Shown: positions 27,484 through 35,190, counted from the first letter of the stretch. The stretch: 50,394 nucleotides of DNA from Lachnospiraceae bacterium UBA6403 (GCA_002437435.1 DJPV01000017.1:14434-64827), one strand, 5' to 3'. Numbers and translations: made by a program. Notes: a model not told the origin generated them from the sequence alone.

Positions 27484-28707
27484 TTATATTATCCAGACCG
27501 GAACAATGTAGTTTTCTGAATCAACAGCCGAAAGTTCCGGACGCATACAGATGATTGCACCCTTTCCTCTTGGAACTGCTCCTTTATCCAGAATTCTGAA
27601 TGCCCTGGTCAGTTCACTTCCGGAATTTACTGAGCGTTTTATCTCTAACGGATGCACCATACCATCACTTTCAATCACCATATCAATTTCATTACTGTCT
27701 TTATCTCTGTAATACCACATAAGACATTCATCCGCTTCATTTTGATATGTCTTCCGTATCTCGGAAACAACATAATTTTCCAGTATTGCTCCATTAATCG
27801 CCCCATTTTCAAGTATTTCCGGAGTTGTATATTTTGTAAGATATGCAACCAAGCCTGTATCAAAGAAATATAATTTAGGAGTTTTAACTGTTCTCTTTAA
27901 CAAATTATTAGAATAAGGACGTAAATAAAAAATAATATCCGACTTCTCAAGCACCTGCAGCCATCGCTTAATTGTCTCATCTGAAACACCAACGTCATTT
28001 GCTATATCATGTATATTTAACATTTGTGCACACCTGCATGCTACAGCTCTTACAAAGTCCATAAATACAAGTTTATCAACATTTGTAATCAGCTCTGATA
28101 CATCTCTGTCAATATATGTTTGAATATAACTGGAATAAAAAACATTTCTGTCTTTATACCGTCCGCTTCTATATCCCGGCATAGATCCCATCCAGATTCT
28201 CTCATATAGCTCCGATAATTCCGCCTTTGTTCCATTTTTACTTCGCTGCTTTAATGTTTCAAGATCAACGCTAAACTTAATATTATCGCCTGCTCCATAT
28301 AACTCATGCTGCGATAAAGACGACATATGGATAATAGCAGTTCTTCCCGCCAAAGATTCCTGTGCAAGCTCCATCATCCGAAATGCCTGTGACCCAGTCA
28401 ACCAAAATGATGATGCCGGTGCTCCATTATCTATAGCCATCTTAATATATGGAAATAATTGCGGAGCATATTGTACCTCATCTATTAGAATTGGAAGATC
28501 ATGCATCTGTAAAAACATAGCAGGATCTGTCTGTGCCAGTTTTCTTTCTTCCAGATCATCCAGACTCACTACTGTCCTGTTCTCATTCATTAATTTTTTA
28601 AATAAAGTTGTTTTTCCAACCTGTCTCGGCCCTGTAATCAATATACAGGAATAGTCTTCTGCTAACTCTTTTATCTTTTTTTCTAAATCTCTATGAATAT
28701 ATTCCAT
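27484..28707 (-). CDS. AAA ATPase with DUF4143 domain
   Basis: A 407-residue protein of the widespread AAA_14/DUF4143 family, whose function is unclear. The ATPase part has Walker A GPRQVGKT (26-33), Walker B ILIDE (73-77) and FWLTGSQ as a sensor-like strand. The middle resembles a winged helix (IHDIANDVGVSDETIKRWLQVLEKSDII). The DUF4143 end has YFFDTGLVAYL and WYYRDKDSNEIDMVIE with an ENYVVSEI block, which resembles a PD-(D/E)XK nuclease-like fold. A GAGGTG Shine-Dalgarno lies next to a perfect palindrome. The gene sits between two 151-bp direct repeats. Confidence 0.92.
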   Translation of the reverse strand: MEYIHRDLEKKIKELAEDYSCILITGPRQVGKTTLFKKLMNENRTVVSLDDLEERKLAQTDPAMFLQMHDLPILIDEVQYAPQLFPYIKMAIDNGAPASSFWLTGSQAFRMMELAQESLAGRTAIIHMSSLSQHELYGAGDNIKFSVDLETLKQRSKNGTKAELSELYERIWMGSMPGYRSGRYKDRNVFYSSYIQTYIDRDVSELITNVDKLVFMDFVRAVACRCAQMLNIHDIANDVGVSDETIKRWLQVLEKSDIIFYLRPYSNNLLKRTVKTPKLYFFDTGLVAYLTKYTTPEILENGAINGAILENYVVSEIRKTYQNEADECLMWYYRDKDSNEIDMVIESDGMVHPLEIKRSVNSGSELTRAFRILDKGAVPRGKGAIICMRPELSAVDSENYIVPVWII

Positions 28708-28720
28708 ATAGCTACACCTC

Positions 28721-28763
28721 TTTTTCGGCTAAAATAAGATTCAATCTTATTTTAGCCGAAAAA
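28721..28763. promoter_or_regulatory. Perfect 43-bp palindrome before the AAA ATPase gene
   Basis: Arms of 21 bases (28721-28741 and 28743-28763, containing CGGCTAAAATAAGATT) are exact inverted copies around one central base. The structure ends immediately before the GAGGTG ribosome site of the ATPase gene, about 14 bases from its ATG. It could be an operator or a leader hairpin affecting translation. It is not followed by a T run on the coding strand, so a terminator is unlikely. Confidence 0.85.
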
Positions 28764-28828
28764 TAAAAATTTATCAAGAATAAAGCGCCGCATACGGCTT
28801 TTTTGTACCCGAATGGAATTATAAAAAC

Positions 28829-28979
28829 AAAAAAACAAGTGGTAATAAACCGGGGAAAGATTTATTACCACTTGCAAAAAATGAGGGGGAGAGAGGATTC
28901 AAATAAATGAAAAACTCTTACAATACACAGTATATTAGGGAAGTGTGTCTAAACTGTGTTTATTTTCTGATGTATTTAT
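28829..28979. repeat. 151-bp direct repeat, copy 2, with terminator hairpin
   Basis: This copy lies upstream of the AAA gene with the same orientation as copy 1. The hairpin (28836-28874, 14-bp perfect stem) again runs into seven T residues on the minus strand, although no minus-strand gene is upstream of it. Stem bases are conserved between copies while loop bases differ. On the plus strand the small frame after GAGAGAGG is open for 24 codons here (starting MKNSYNTQYIREV). The same 850-base gene-free stretch also holds the palindrome at 28721, the inverted repeat at 29016 and the malQ promoter. Confidence 0.92.
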
Positions 28980-29015
28980 GAAGATCATAAACAAAACTTT
29001 ATATAACTAACACAA

Positions 29016-29371
29016 CCTGTCCGCCTCTGTCGGTCTCCTTGGCTGGCATGGTTGACTGGTCTACCCACTATATAATATGGCATCAGCGAGAATTTCGTCG
29101 TGAGATGCACATTGTTGAATCTGAGTAAGCTACACTAACCTCAAACTACGCTAACGCTTGTTTTCGCTAAGTGTACTTACATGGCACGCACTAACCTCAG
29201 ACTTCGCGCTAACGCTCGTCTTCACTAAGTGCTCCGCTCAGCCGAAGGCGAGTTAGCACAGGAGTATTTACGAATCAGGCATGTGCAGCGAACAGAAATC
29301 GCAGCAAGCCATATTATAGTGGGCAGACCAGTCAACCATGCCAGCCAAGGAGACCGACAGAGGCGGACAGG
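29016..29371. repeat. Long inverted-repeat element 1
   Basis: The arms at 29016-29081 and 29308-29371 are inverted copies over about 64 bases, with one substitution and a two-base insertion. The interior of about 225 bases contains two tandem modules (29133-29173 and 29189-29231) that begin CACTAACCTCA and end CTAAGTG. It also contains a segment GGAGTATTTACGAAT shared, inverted, with elements 2 and 3. No credible gene lies inside. The arm sequence differs from that of elements 2 and 3, apart from GGCTGGCA. Confidence 0.92.
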
Positions 29372-29399
29372 CGGGCTGCGACTTCTCCCAATTTCAGGC

Positions 29400-29428
29400 T
29401 TGTAAGAATAATTCGTTTTATGTATAAT
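29400..29428 (+). promoter_or_regulatory. Candidate sigma-A promoter of malQ operon
   Basis: TTGTAA and a consensus TATAAT are separated by exactly 17 bases, about 130 bases before malQ. The leader that follows contains small inverted repeats (CGGTG/CACCG and CCTTGA/TCAAGG). Confidence 0.7.
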
Positions 29429-29558
29429 AAAACGTACGGTGTTTTTTCCACACCGCCTTGATTTTTCAAGGAAAAATGGGGTTTTATGATATCGGGGCAG
29501 GCAGAACGATCTGACCATATCAAAAACGTCAACATAATAATAGGAAAAGAGGATAAAC

Positions 29559-31088
29559 ATGTTAGATAACAACCATGAAAAAAAGCCAAAGAAATACGCT
29601 GGTATTCTGGCACATCCGACTTCATTTCCAAGTCCTTACGGAATCGGTGATCTCGGAAAAGGTGCATACCGGTTTATAGACTTTCTGGCAAATTCGGGCT
29701 TGAATCTGTGGCAGGTACTTCCACTTGGACATACCGGATTTGGTGATTCACCATATCAGCCATTTTCCGCATTTGCCGGACAGCCATTAATTATCGATCT
29801 CGATGCATTAAAAGACTACAAGCTTCTTTCAGACAGCGACTTTGCAGATATGCCTTCATGGAATCCTGTCCACATCGACTACGGAACATTGATCACATTT
29901 AAGACAAAGCTGTTGAAGCTCGCTTACGAGCGCTTTACTGATCCTGACTACAAAGATGAATTGTCAACAGACGAAGAACAGATGACGGCATTTGCTTCTT
30001 TCAAGAAAGATTCCTTCTGGCTTTCTGACTACTCTCTGTTCATGGCAGGCAAGGATTTCCATGAGGGAATGCCTTGGTATATGTGGGAAGACTCCCTGAA
30101 AGCACCTACCAAGAGACAGCGTACCACATGGGAAAAGAAGCTCGCAAATGAGATCGGTTACTATGATTTCATCCAGTTCTTATTCCATACACAGTGGATG
30201 GCGATCAAGAAATATGCAAATGAAAAGAATATCAGCATCGTAGGTGATGCTCCGATCTTCCTTGCATGGGACAGTGCCGATGTATGGAGCCATCAGGAGC
30301 TTTTCATGCTGGATTCGAAGGGATACCCAACAGAGGTTGCCGGTGTACCACCAGATTATTTCTCAGAGACCGGACAGTTATGGGGTAACCCACTGTACAA
30401 CTGGCCAAAGCATACCGCTACCGGTTACGAATGGTGGATCGAACGAATCAAATACCAGCTCACTCTGACAGATTTCTTAAGAATCGACCATTTCAGAGGA
30501 TTTGACCAGTACTGGGCTGTACCTTACGGTGAAGAAACTGCCATCAACGGAGAATGGAAACCGGCTCCCGGTATCAACTTCTTCACACAGTTACAGGCAA
30601 ATCTCGGTTATGATCTTCCGATCATTGCCGAGGATCTTGGAGAGATCGACGATTCTGTTATCGAATTACGTGACAAATTCAATCTGCCTGGCATGAAGAT
30701 CTTACAGTTTGCATTTGAAAATCCGGAAGAAAATGATTTTCTTCCACATAATTATACAAGAAACTGCGTATGCTACACAGGAACACATGACAACGACACA
30801 ACACTCGGCTGGTATCAGAAAGCATACGAAGCATCCAAGGACAAGCTTCGCCGCTATTTCAGCACAGATGCAAGTGATATCTGCTGGGTTATGATCCGTG
30901 CATGTTTCTCATCTGTCGCAAATATGGCTGTTGTTCCTATGCAGGATGTCCTGAAATTAGATTCATGGGCTCGTCTGAATACTCCGGGTGTCGGAGAAGG
31001 CAACTGGGCTTGGCGTTTCACATACGAGGATATGAACAAACAGTTAGAGGAACGTCTCTTTGAGACAGCAAAGCTTTACGGCAGATAG
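29559..31088 (+). CDS. malQ: 4-alpha-glucanotransferase (amylomaltase)
   Basis: MalQ disproportionates maltodextrins by moving glucan segments between chains, in starch or glycogen use. The 509 residues match family GH77. Visible motifs are GILAHPTSFPSPYGIGDLG at the start, WQVLPLGHTGFGDSPYQ, LRIDHFRGFDQYW with the nucleophile aspartate, IIAEDLGEI with the acid/base glutamate, and YTGTHDNDTTLGW with the third aspartate. An AAGAGGA ribosome site precedes the ATG. It leads an operon with plsC and two further genes. Confidence 0.97.
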   Translation: MLDNNHEKKPKKYAGILAHPTSFPSPYGIGDLGKGAYRFIDFLANSGLNLWQVLPLGHTGFGDSPYQPFSAFAGQPLIIDLDALKDYKLLSDSDFADMPSWNPVHIDYGTLITFKTKLLKLAYERFTDPDYKDELSTDEEQMTAFASFKKDSFWLSDYSLFMAGKDFHEGMPWYMWEDSLKAPTKRQRTTWEKKLANEIGYYDFIQFLFHTQWMAIKKYANEKNISIVGDAPIFLAWDSADVWSHQELFMLDSKGYPTEVAGVPPDYFSETGQLWGNPLYNWPKHTATGYEWWIERIKYQLTLTDFLRIDHFRGFDQYWAVPYGEETAINGEWKPAPGINFFTQLQANLGYDLPIIAEDLGEIDDSVIELRDKFNLPGMKILQFAFENPEENDFLPHNYTRNCVCYTGTHDNDTTLGWYQKAYEASKDKLRRYFSTDASDICWVMIRACFSSVANMAVVPMQDVLKLDSWARLNTPGVGEGNWAWRFTYEDMNKQLEERLFETAKLYGR

Positions 31089-31103
31089 AACAGGAGGATA
31101 TAT

Positions 31104-31841
31104 TTGAGAACCATTATCACTGTACTGTTTGCAGTACTTGGAATCGTATTTTGCCTTCCATACCATCTGTACCTGAAGCAGCTTGCAAAAAAAGATCAGG
31201 ACAAAGCCTACATCAAGGCTCAGAAGCTGGTAAAAGGTTTTTTCGAAGCAGTTATGTTCTTAGCAGGATGCAAACGAACGATCATCGGAAAGGAAAACAT
31301 TCCTACCGACCAGCCGGTCATGTTCGTTGGTAATCATCGAAGCTATTTTGACATTTTATCCTGTCACAATGCGATCGATATGCCGCTGGGCTTCATGTCC
31401 AAGGACAACATCAAGGATATACCTCTGCTTTACAAATACATGGACGACATTGGATGCACATATCTGGATCGTACCGATCTGAAAAAGGGTCTGGAAACTA
31501 TTTTACAGACTGCAGACATCATCAAATCCGGTCACTCCATGATGATCTTCCCGGAGGGAACGAGAAATAAGGGCGACGAACTGCTGCCATTTAAGGACGG
31601 TGCATTCAAGATCGCTCAGAAAGCCGGATGTCTGATCATCCCGGTCGCAATCTGTGGAACAGACAAATGCATGGAAGCAAATAAACATCATTTCCTTCAC
31701 AGCAGCAAAGTTGTGATCGAATTCTTAGAGCCGGTTGACATCCGCGGATTGAAGCCAAAGGAGCGTAAAGAAGTTCTGGACGCAATTCCCGGCAAGATTC
31801 AGGCAGCCCGGTTAAAAAATCTGCCTATGACAGAGAAATAA
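31104..31841 (+). CDS. plsC: 1-acyl-sn-glycerol-3-phosphate acyltransferase
   Basis: PlsC makes phosphatidic acid by acylating lysophosphatidic acid at the membrane. The 245 residues begin with a TTG codon supported by an AGGAGG Shine-Dalgarno. An N-terminal membrane segment is followed by the H-x4-D motif NHRSYFD (H78, D83), a LDRTDLKKG block, and FPEGTR (149-154). It follows malQ by 15 bases. Confidence 0.93.
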   Translation: MRTIITVLFAVLGIVFCLPYHLYLKQLAKKDQDKAYIKAQKLVKGFFEAVMFLAGCKRTIIGKENIPTDQPVMFVGNHRSYFDILSCHNAIDMPLGFMSKDNIKDIPLLYKYMDDIGCTYLDRTDLKKGLETILQTADIIKSGHSMMIFPEGTRNKGDELLPFKDGAFKIAQKAGCLIIPVAICGTDKCMEANKHHFLHSSKVVIEFLEPVDIRGLKPKERKEVLDAIPGKIQAARLKNLPMTEK

Positions 31842-31867
31842 AATAATAATATAAGGAGGAACTTATT

Positions 31868-32425
31868 ATGCCTTGGTGGGGATGGATGTTAATCGTCATC
31901 GCTATATTAGTTGTAATCTTAGTTGTACTTTACATAGTAGGAAACCGCCTGCAGAAAAAGCAGAGCGCACAGAAAGAAGCTATGCTTCAGGCTGCACAGC
32001 CTGTCACGATGCTGGTCATCGATAAAAAGATGCTGCCTATGAAAGATGCAAATCTTCCAAAACAGGTATTGGAATCAACTCCAAAGCGTTACCAGAAAGC
32101 CAAGCTTCCTATCGTTAAAGCCAAGATCGGTCCACAGATCATCAACCTGATCTGCGACGATGGAATCTTTGATGTTATGCCTGTTCGTGGCGAAGTTAAA
32201 GCTATGGTAAGCGGTATCTACATTACAAGCGTTAAGAATGTTCGTGGTAAGAAAGCACCGGAACCTGAAAAGAAATCATTCAGCCAGAAGCTTCGTGCAA
32301 AACAGAAGAAATATGAGCAGACCTATGAGCAGGAAACTGCCAGCATGAAGCTCAGCAAAGAAGAAAAAGCTGCAAGAAAAGCAAAGGCAAAGGAAGAGAA
32401 AGAAAGGGCAAAGAAGATCCAGTAA
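31868..32425 (+). CDS. Unknown single-TM protein in the malQ-plsC operon
   Basis: A protein of 185 residues with one N-terminal membrane helix (about 5-27), a small folded part (about 40-125, including VTMLVIDKKMLPM and GPQIINLICDDGIFDVMP), and a very basic, Lys/Glu-rich C-terminal helix. The membrane helix has no cleavage site, so the rest is probably cytoplasmic. I know no function. An AAGGAGG ribosome site is present. It ends two bases before the CPBP protease gene. Confidence 0.8.
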   Translation: MPWWGWMLIVIAILVVILVVLYIVGNRLQKKQSAQKEAMLQAAQPVTMLVIDKKMLPMKDANLPKQVLESTPKRYQKAKLPIVKAKIGPQIINLICDDGIFDVMPVRGEVKAMVSGIYITSVKNVRGKKAPEPEKKSFSQKLRAKQKKYEQTYEQETASMKLSKEEKAARKAKAKEEKERAKKIQ

Positions 32426-32427
32426 TC

Positions 32428-33252
32428 ATGATAAATACTCGCGTCGACCTCAGAAAATTAGTTATTACCTGTCTGGTTCCAGTTACTGCATTACTGATAC
32501 ATAATATTGTATATCTTGCAGGCAGTCAGACTGATTCTGTCGGAAGTATCACATCATGCATTTCATATATTCTTTGTATCTGTATCTTCGGATACCTTTA
32601 TCTGAGATATGAAAAAACTATACTCGGACAGTTCCGGTCTGATATTATGCAGAACTGCGATCTGTCCGATCATTCAAAAACAAAGCACGCAGGAAGGCAA
32701 AATTTTTTCCTGCGTGCTTTTGTTATCTTTATTTTACTGCTGATCCTTGGTATCAGTCTTCAATTATTAACAACCTGTATTCTCCGTCTGATCGACACTT
32801 ACAGGCCGGAGCTTCTGACCTCATACCATGAGCGGGTACAGCGGTCATTTTCCATTGACAACGGAATCATCCGTATCTGCACTGTCACAATTCTTGCACC
32901 GATCGCAGAAGAATTTGCTTTCCGGGGCGTGGCACTGAAGCTATCTGCTTCTGCATTTCACACGAAGCATGCCACCCTCTGGGCGATCCTGTTCACAGCA
33001 TTCTGCTTCGGCTGTTATCATGGCAATGTCGTTCAGTTCTGCTACAGCGTTCCAGCCGGAATCATTCTGGGCTGTCTTGCCGTATGGGCAGGCTCTCTGA
33101 TCCCCGGCATGCTCCTTCACATGATATTAAACGCTTCTTCCTATGTGATTGGAAGTATTGCGATCTCTGTATCTATACTGTGGGGAATCGTCGGAATCAC
33201 ATGCATCCTGACTGCAATTTGCATGACTGCTATATATAATGTGTATAAATAA
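32428..33252 (+). CDS. CPBP family intramembrane metalloprotease
   Basis: A 274-residue polytopic protein with about seven membrane helices. The family catalytic glutamates and arginine are in EEFAFRG (E161, E162, R166), and the first histidine is in GCYHGNVVQF (H198). CPBP (Abi/CAAX) proteases cleave membrane peptides or prenylated proteins and include bacteriocin-processing and immunity proteins. The substrate here is unknown. Its last three codons and stop lie inside the left end of inverted-repeat element 2. It is the last gene of the malQ operon. Confidence 0.88.
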   Translation: MINTRVDLRKLVITCLVPVTALLIHNIVYLAGSQTDSVGSITSCISYILCICIFGYLYLRYEKTILGQFRSDIMQNCDLSDHSKTKHAGRQNFFLRAFVIFILLLILGISLQLLTTCILRLIDTYRPELLTSYHERVQRSFSIDNGIIRICTVTILAPIAEEFAFRGVALKLSASAFHTKHATLWAILFTAFCFGCYHGNVVQFCYSVPAGIILGCLAVWAGSLIPGMLLHMILNASSYVIGSIAISVSILWGIVGITCILTAICMTAIYNVYK

Positions 33253-33556
33253 GACGGTCTGGCTGGCAGTAGGGGCTGTATATCGACTTGCTACGATTCC
33301 TATTCAATGCACATGTTCTGAGCGAAGCACTTAGCGAAGACGAGCAATATTGCGAAGTCTGAGATTAGTGCGTGCCATGTAAGGACACTTAGCGAAAACG
33401 AGTGTTAGCGAAGTTTGAGGTTAGTGTAGCTTACTTGATTCGTAAATACTCAGGCACCCGTATTTACTGACAATGTGCATTTCATTACGGAATCTTCGCT
33501 AATGTCAATATACAGCCCCTACTGCCAGCCAGACCGTCTTATTTATTCTACGCTAC
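33241..33556. repeat. Long inverted-repeat element 2
   Basis: The perfect 39-bp arms are 33245-33283 and 33508-33546 (outer end ATAAATAAGACGGTCTGGCT), and weaker pairing continues inwards to about 66 bases. The interior carries the same two modules as element 1 in inverted order (33328-33370 and 33386-33426) and the GTAAATACT/GTATTTAC segments shared with element 3. It lies between convergent genes, where it could form a large two-way terminator hairpin. Confidence 0.93.
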
Positions 33557-33562
33557 ATGATA

Positions 33563-33973
33563 TTATCTCACATCATCATAATTACAGATCTGAATAGCTG
33601 CTCCATTTTCCATCACATGAAAGCCATGTTTCTCATAAAATGGAACATTCTTCTTATCTTCCGGCATTCCCTCTATATAAAGGAATTTCTTATATTTTTC
33701 CTTGATATATTCAATCATTTTCCCGGCAATTCCCTGTCCCTGATAGTCCGGGTGCACCAGCACATAATGAATCTGAGCTAACATTTCTGAGTCATCCAGC
33801 ACGCGGGCAAGTCCGACCAGTCGTTCTCCATCCCAGACTGTAAGAACCGTAGATGAATGCATAAGGGCTTTATATAACCTCTGAGGATATCTGGCAGAGA
33901 TCCATCCGACAGATTCAAACAGTTCCTGTACCTGCTCTTTTGTAAATCGTTTTTTTTCTGTATATTCGAACAT
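33563..33973 (-). CDS. GNAT family N-acetyltransferase
   Basis: A 136-residue acetyl-CoA-dependent acetyltransferase. The GNAT acetyl-CoA loop is visible as VHPDYQGQGIAGKMIEYI (Q/R-x-x-G-x-G/A), preceded by the strand LVGLARVLDDSE and followed by PFYEKHGFHVM. The substrate is unknown. It follows the HxlR-type regulator by eight bases and is probably regulated with it. Confidence 0.9.
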   Translation of the reverse strand: MFEYTEKKRFTKEQVQELFESVGWISARYPQRLYKALMHSSTVLTVWDGERLVGLARVLDDSEMLAQIHYVLVHPDYQGQGIAGKMIEYIKEKYKKFLYIEGMPEDKKNVPFYEKHGFHVMENGAAIQICNYDDVR

Positions 33974-33981
33974 TTTCTCTC

Positions 33982-34365
33982 CTATCCTCTGTGATCACAT
34001 TTCTGACATTGTGTCATTTCGTTTTCGCTGTCCTCTTTGAAAAAAATTCCCGACCATTGACAGATACTTTGCAAGATCGGTACAACAGATCGACCTTTCT
34101 CTGTCAGGGAATATTCCACTCTGGGAGGAATCTCATCATAAGATTTTCTGCATATAAGCTGATCGGCGATTAGCTCTTTCAGAGTAGCAGCAAGCACTGC
34201 ATCCGTGATATTGTGCATCTCGTTTCGGATCTCACTATATCTCAATGTCGCATTTGCCGACAACACACAGATAATACGCGATTTCCATTTACCTCCGAAT
34301 ATCGCCATGCCATACTCTAACGGACACCGTATATCTTCTTCCAGTTTCTTCTTATATCTCGCCAT
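33982..34365 (-). CDS. HxlR-family transcriptional regulator
   Basis: A 127-residue winged-helix regulator. The family signature begins CPLEYGMAIFGGKWKSRII (C14) and continues with RYSEIRNEMHNITDAVLAATLKEL and RVEYSLTEKG. Related HxlR proteins such as HypR and YodB sense electrophiles or oxidants through an N-terminal cysteine; C14 and the C-terminal C-x-x-C (C120, C123) make that plausible here. It probably controls the GNAT gene downstream and the flavin-type gene upstream. A matching 18-bp palindromic site precedes both genes. Confidence 0.92.
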   Translation of the reverse strand: MARYKKKLEEDIRCPLEYGMAIFGGKWKSRIICVLSANATLRYSEIRNEMHNITDAVLAATLKELIADQLICRKSYDEIPPRVEYSLTEKGRSVVPILQSICQWSGIFFKEDSENEMTQCQKCDHRG

Positions 34366-34413
34366 AATGTCTCCTTATAATTTTCTATAATAACGATAAC
34401 ATTTATATATAAA

Positions 34414-34442
34414 ATTATACCTTTATCGGTTCGATATTTGAA
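34414..34442 (-). promoter_or_regulatory. Candidate hxlR-type promoter with internal palindrome
   Basis: On the minus strand TTCAAA and a consensus TATAAT are 17 bases apart. The spacer contains a 13-base palindrome (TATCGAACCGATA, arms TATCG/CGATA), which could be a second operator. The -10 lies about 49 bases before the regulator's ATG. Confidence 0.5.
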
Positions 34443-34445
34443 GTA

Positions 34446-34463
34446 ACTATGAAATTTATTAGT
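34446..34463. promoter_or_regulatory. Candidate HxlR operator, site 1
   Basis: An imperfect palindrome, ACTATGAAATTTATTAGT, directly upstream of the regulator's -35. It matches site 2 (34947) at 15 of 18 positions. HxlR regulators typically bind such ACTA/TAGT-type sites, so autoregulation is likely but inferred. Confidence 0.4.
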
Positions 34464-34466
34464 GCC

Positions 34467-34868
34467 CTATAATTCTTTTTTATTGTCTGCTCCCGGTGTG
34501 GTGATGATCACTTTCTCCGGTGTAATGATCAAGGCACCCTTTGCTGTTGCGCCGCCATGGAACATTTCTTCCACCATTGCCTTAAATGTGTCCACGATCT
34601 TACCTTCTGTCACATATTCCGCAACACCTTTGATCTGGTATCCCTCTAACTTCTGTGCATCATACACAGAGATAGCAATTCTGCCGTTGTCCGCTTTGAT
34701 ATTTTTCAAAGTTGTGTCAAGAAATACATCTCCAACAACAAGCTTTCCATCCTCTGTCACATCCTTAAATGCAACCGGAACAACATTTGGTTCTCCATCT
34801 GCGCAGGTAGCAAGATCCCACATCTGATTTTTTAATACTGTTACTACTGATTCGTTTAACATAAACAT
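34467..34868 (-). CDS. Pyridoxamine 5'-phosphate oxidase-like flavin protein
   Basis: A 133-residue split-barrel protein of the PPOX-like family. The opening LNESVVTVLKNQMWDLATCADGEPNVVPVAFK is typical, with GRIAISVYDAQKLEGYQIKGVAEYV in the second strand set. Members bind FMN, F420 or heme; the ligand is unknown. A GGAGGT ribosome site is present. It lies upstream of the HxlR regulator on the same strand, with a palindromic candidate operator about 80 bases upstream of its start. Confidence 0.85.
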   Translation of the reverse strand: MFMLNESVVTVLKNQMWDLATCADGEPNVVPVAFKDVTEDGKLVVGDVFLDTTLKNIKADNGRIAISVYDAQKLEGYQIKGVAEYVTEGKIVDTFKAMVEEMFHGGATAKGALIITPEKVIITTPGADNKKEL

Positions 34869-34946
34869 ACCTCCATATCATCATTTGATATGTTCATATT
34901 AAACATTTCACCCGGCAAATAAAATATATTAGCAAATTAATAAGTC

Positions 34947-34964
34947 ACTATTAAATTTAATAGC
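34947..34964. promoter_or_regulatory. Candidate HxlR operator, site 2
   Basis: Contains the perfect 16-base palindrome CTATTAAATTTAATAG and resembles site 1. It overlaps a weak promoter (TTAATA, 17 bases, TAATAT on the minus strand) for the PPOX-like gene. It abuts the left end of inverted-repeat element 3. Confidence 0.4.
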
Positions 34965-34965
34965 A

Positions 34966-35190
34966 GCGTATAAATAAGGCGGTCTGACTGGCAGTAGGGC
35001 TGTATATTGACTTACTACGATTCCTATTCAATGCACATGTTCTATTCGTAAATACTCCTGTGCCAACTCGTCCTTCGGACTCAAACAGGCACCCGTATTT
35101 ACTGACAATGTGCATTTCATTACGGAATCTTCGCTAATGTCAATATACAGCCATACTGCCAGATAGACCGCCTTATTTATTCTACGCTAC
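34966..35190. repeat. Long inverted-repeat element 3
   Basis: The arms (34970-35011 and 35139-35180) are inverted over 42 bases with 39 matches. They are closely related to the arms of element 2. The interior is short, lacks the two tandem modules, and keeps the GTAAATACT...GTATTTAC inner hairpin. The right end (TCTACGCTAC) is identical to that of element 2 and supplies the stop codon of the methyltransferase gene. Confidence 0.93.

Noticed and set aside
28786..28807. Small GCCG/CGGC hairpin followed by six T residues on the plus strand
   Set aside because: No plus-strand gene lies upstream that it could end, and the stem is only four to five pairs. It may be part of the inserted region.
27304..28979. 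The 151-bp direct repeats as attachment sites of an integrative element
   Set aside because: The enclosed 1.4 kb holds only the ATPase gene. There is no integrase or recombinase, and the repeats are far longer than usual att cores.
29225..29667. Two minus-strand reading frames (115 and 111 codons) in and beside inverted-repeat element 1
   Set aside because: They run through the repeat arm and the malQ leader, have no ribosome site or recognisable domain, and are best explained by chance in structured DNA.
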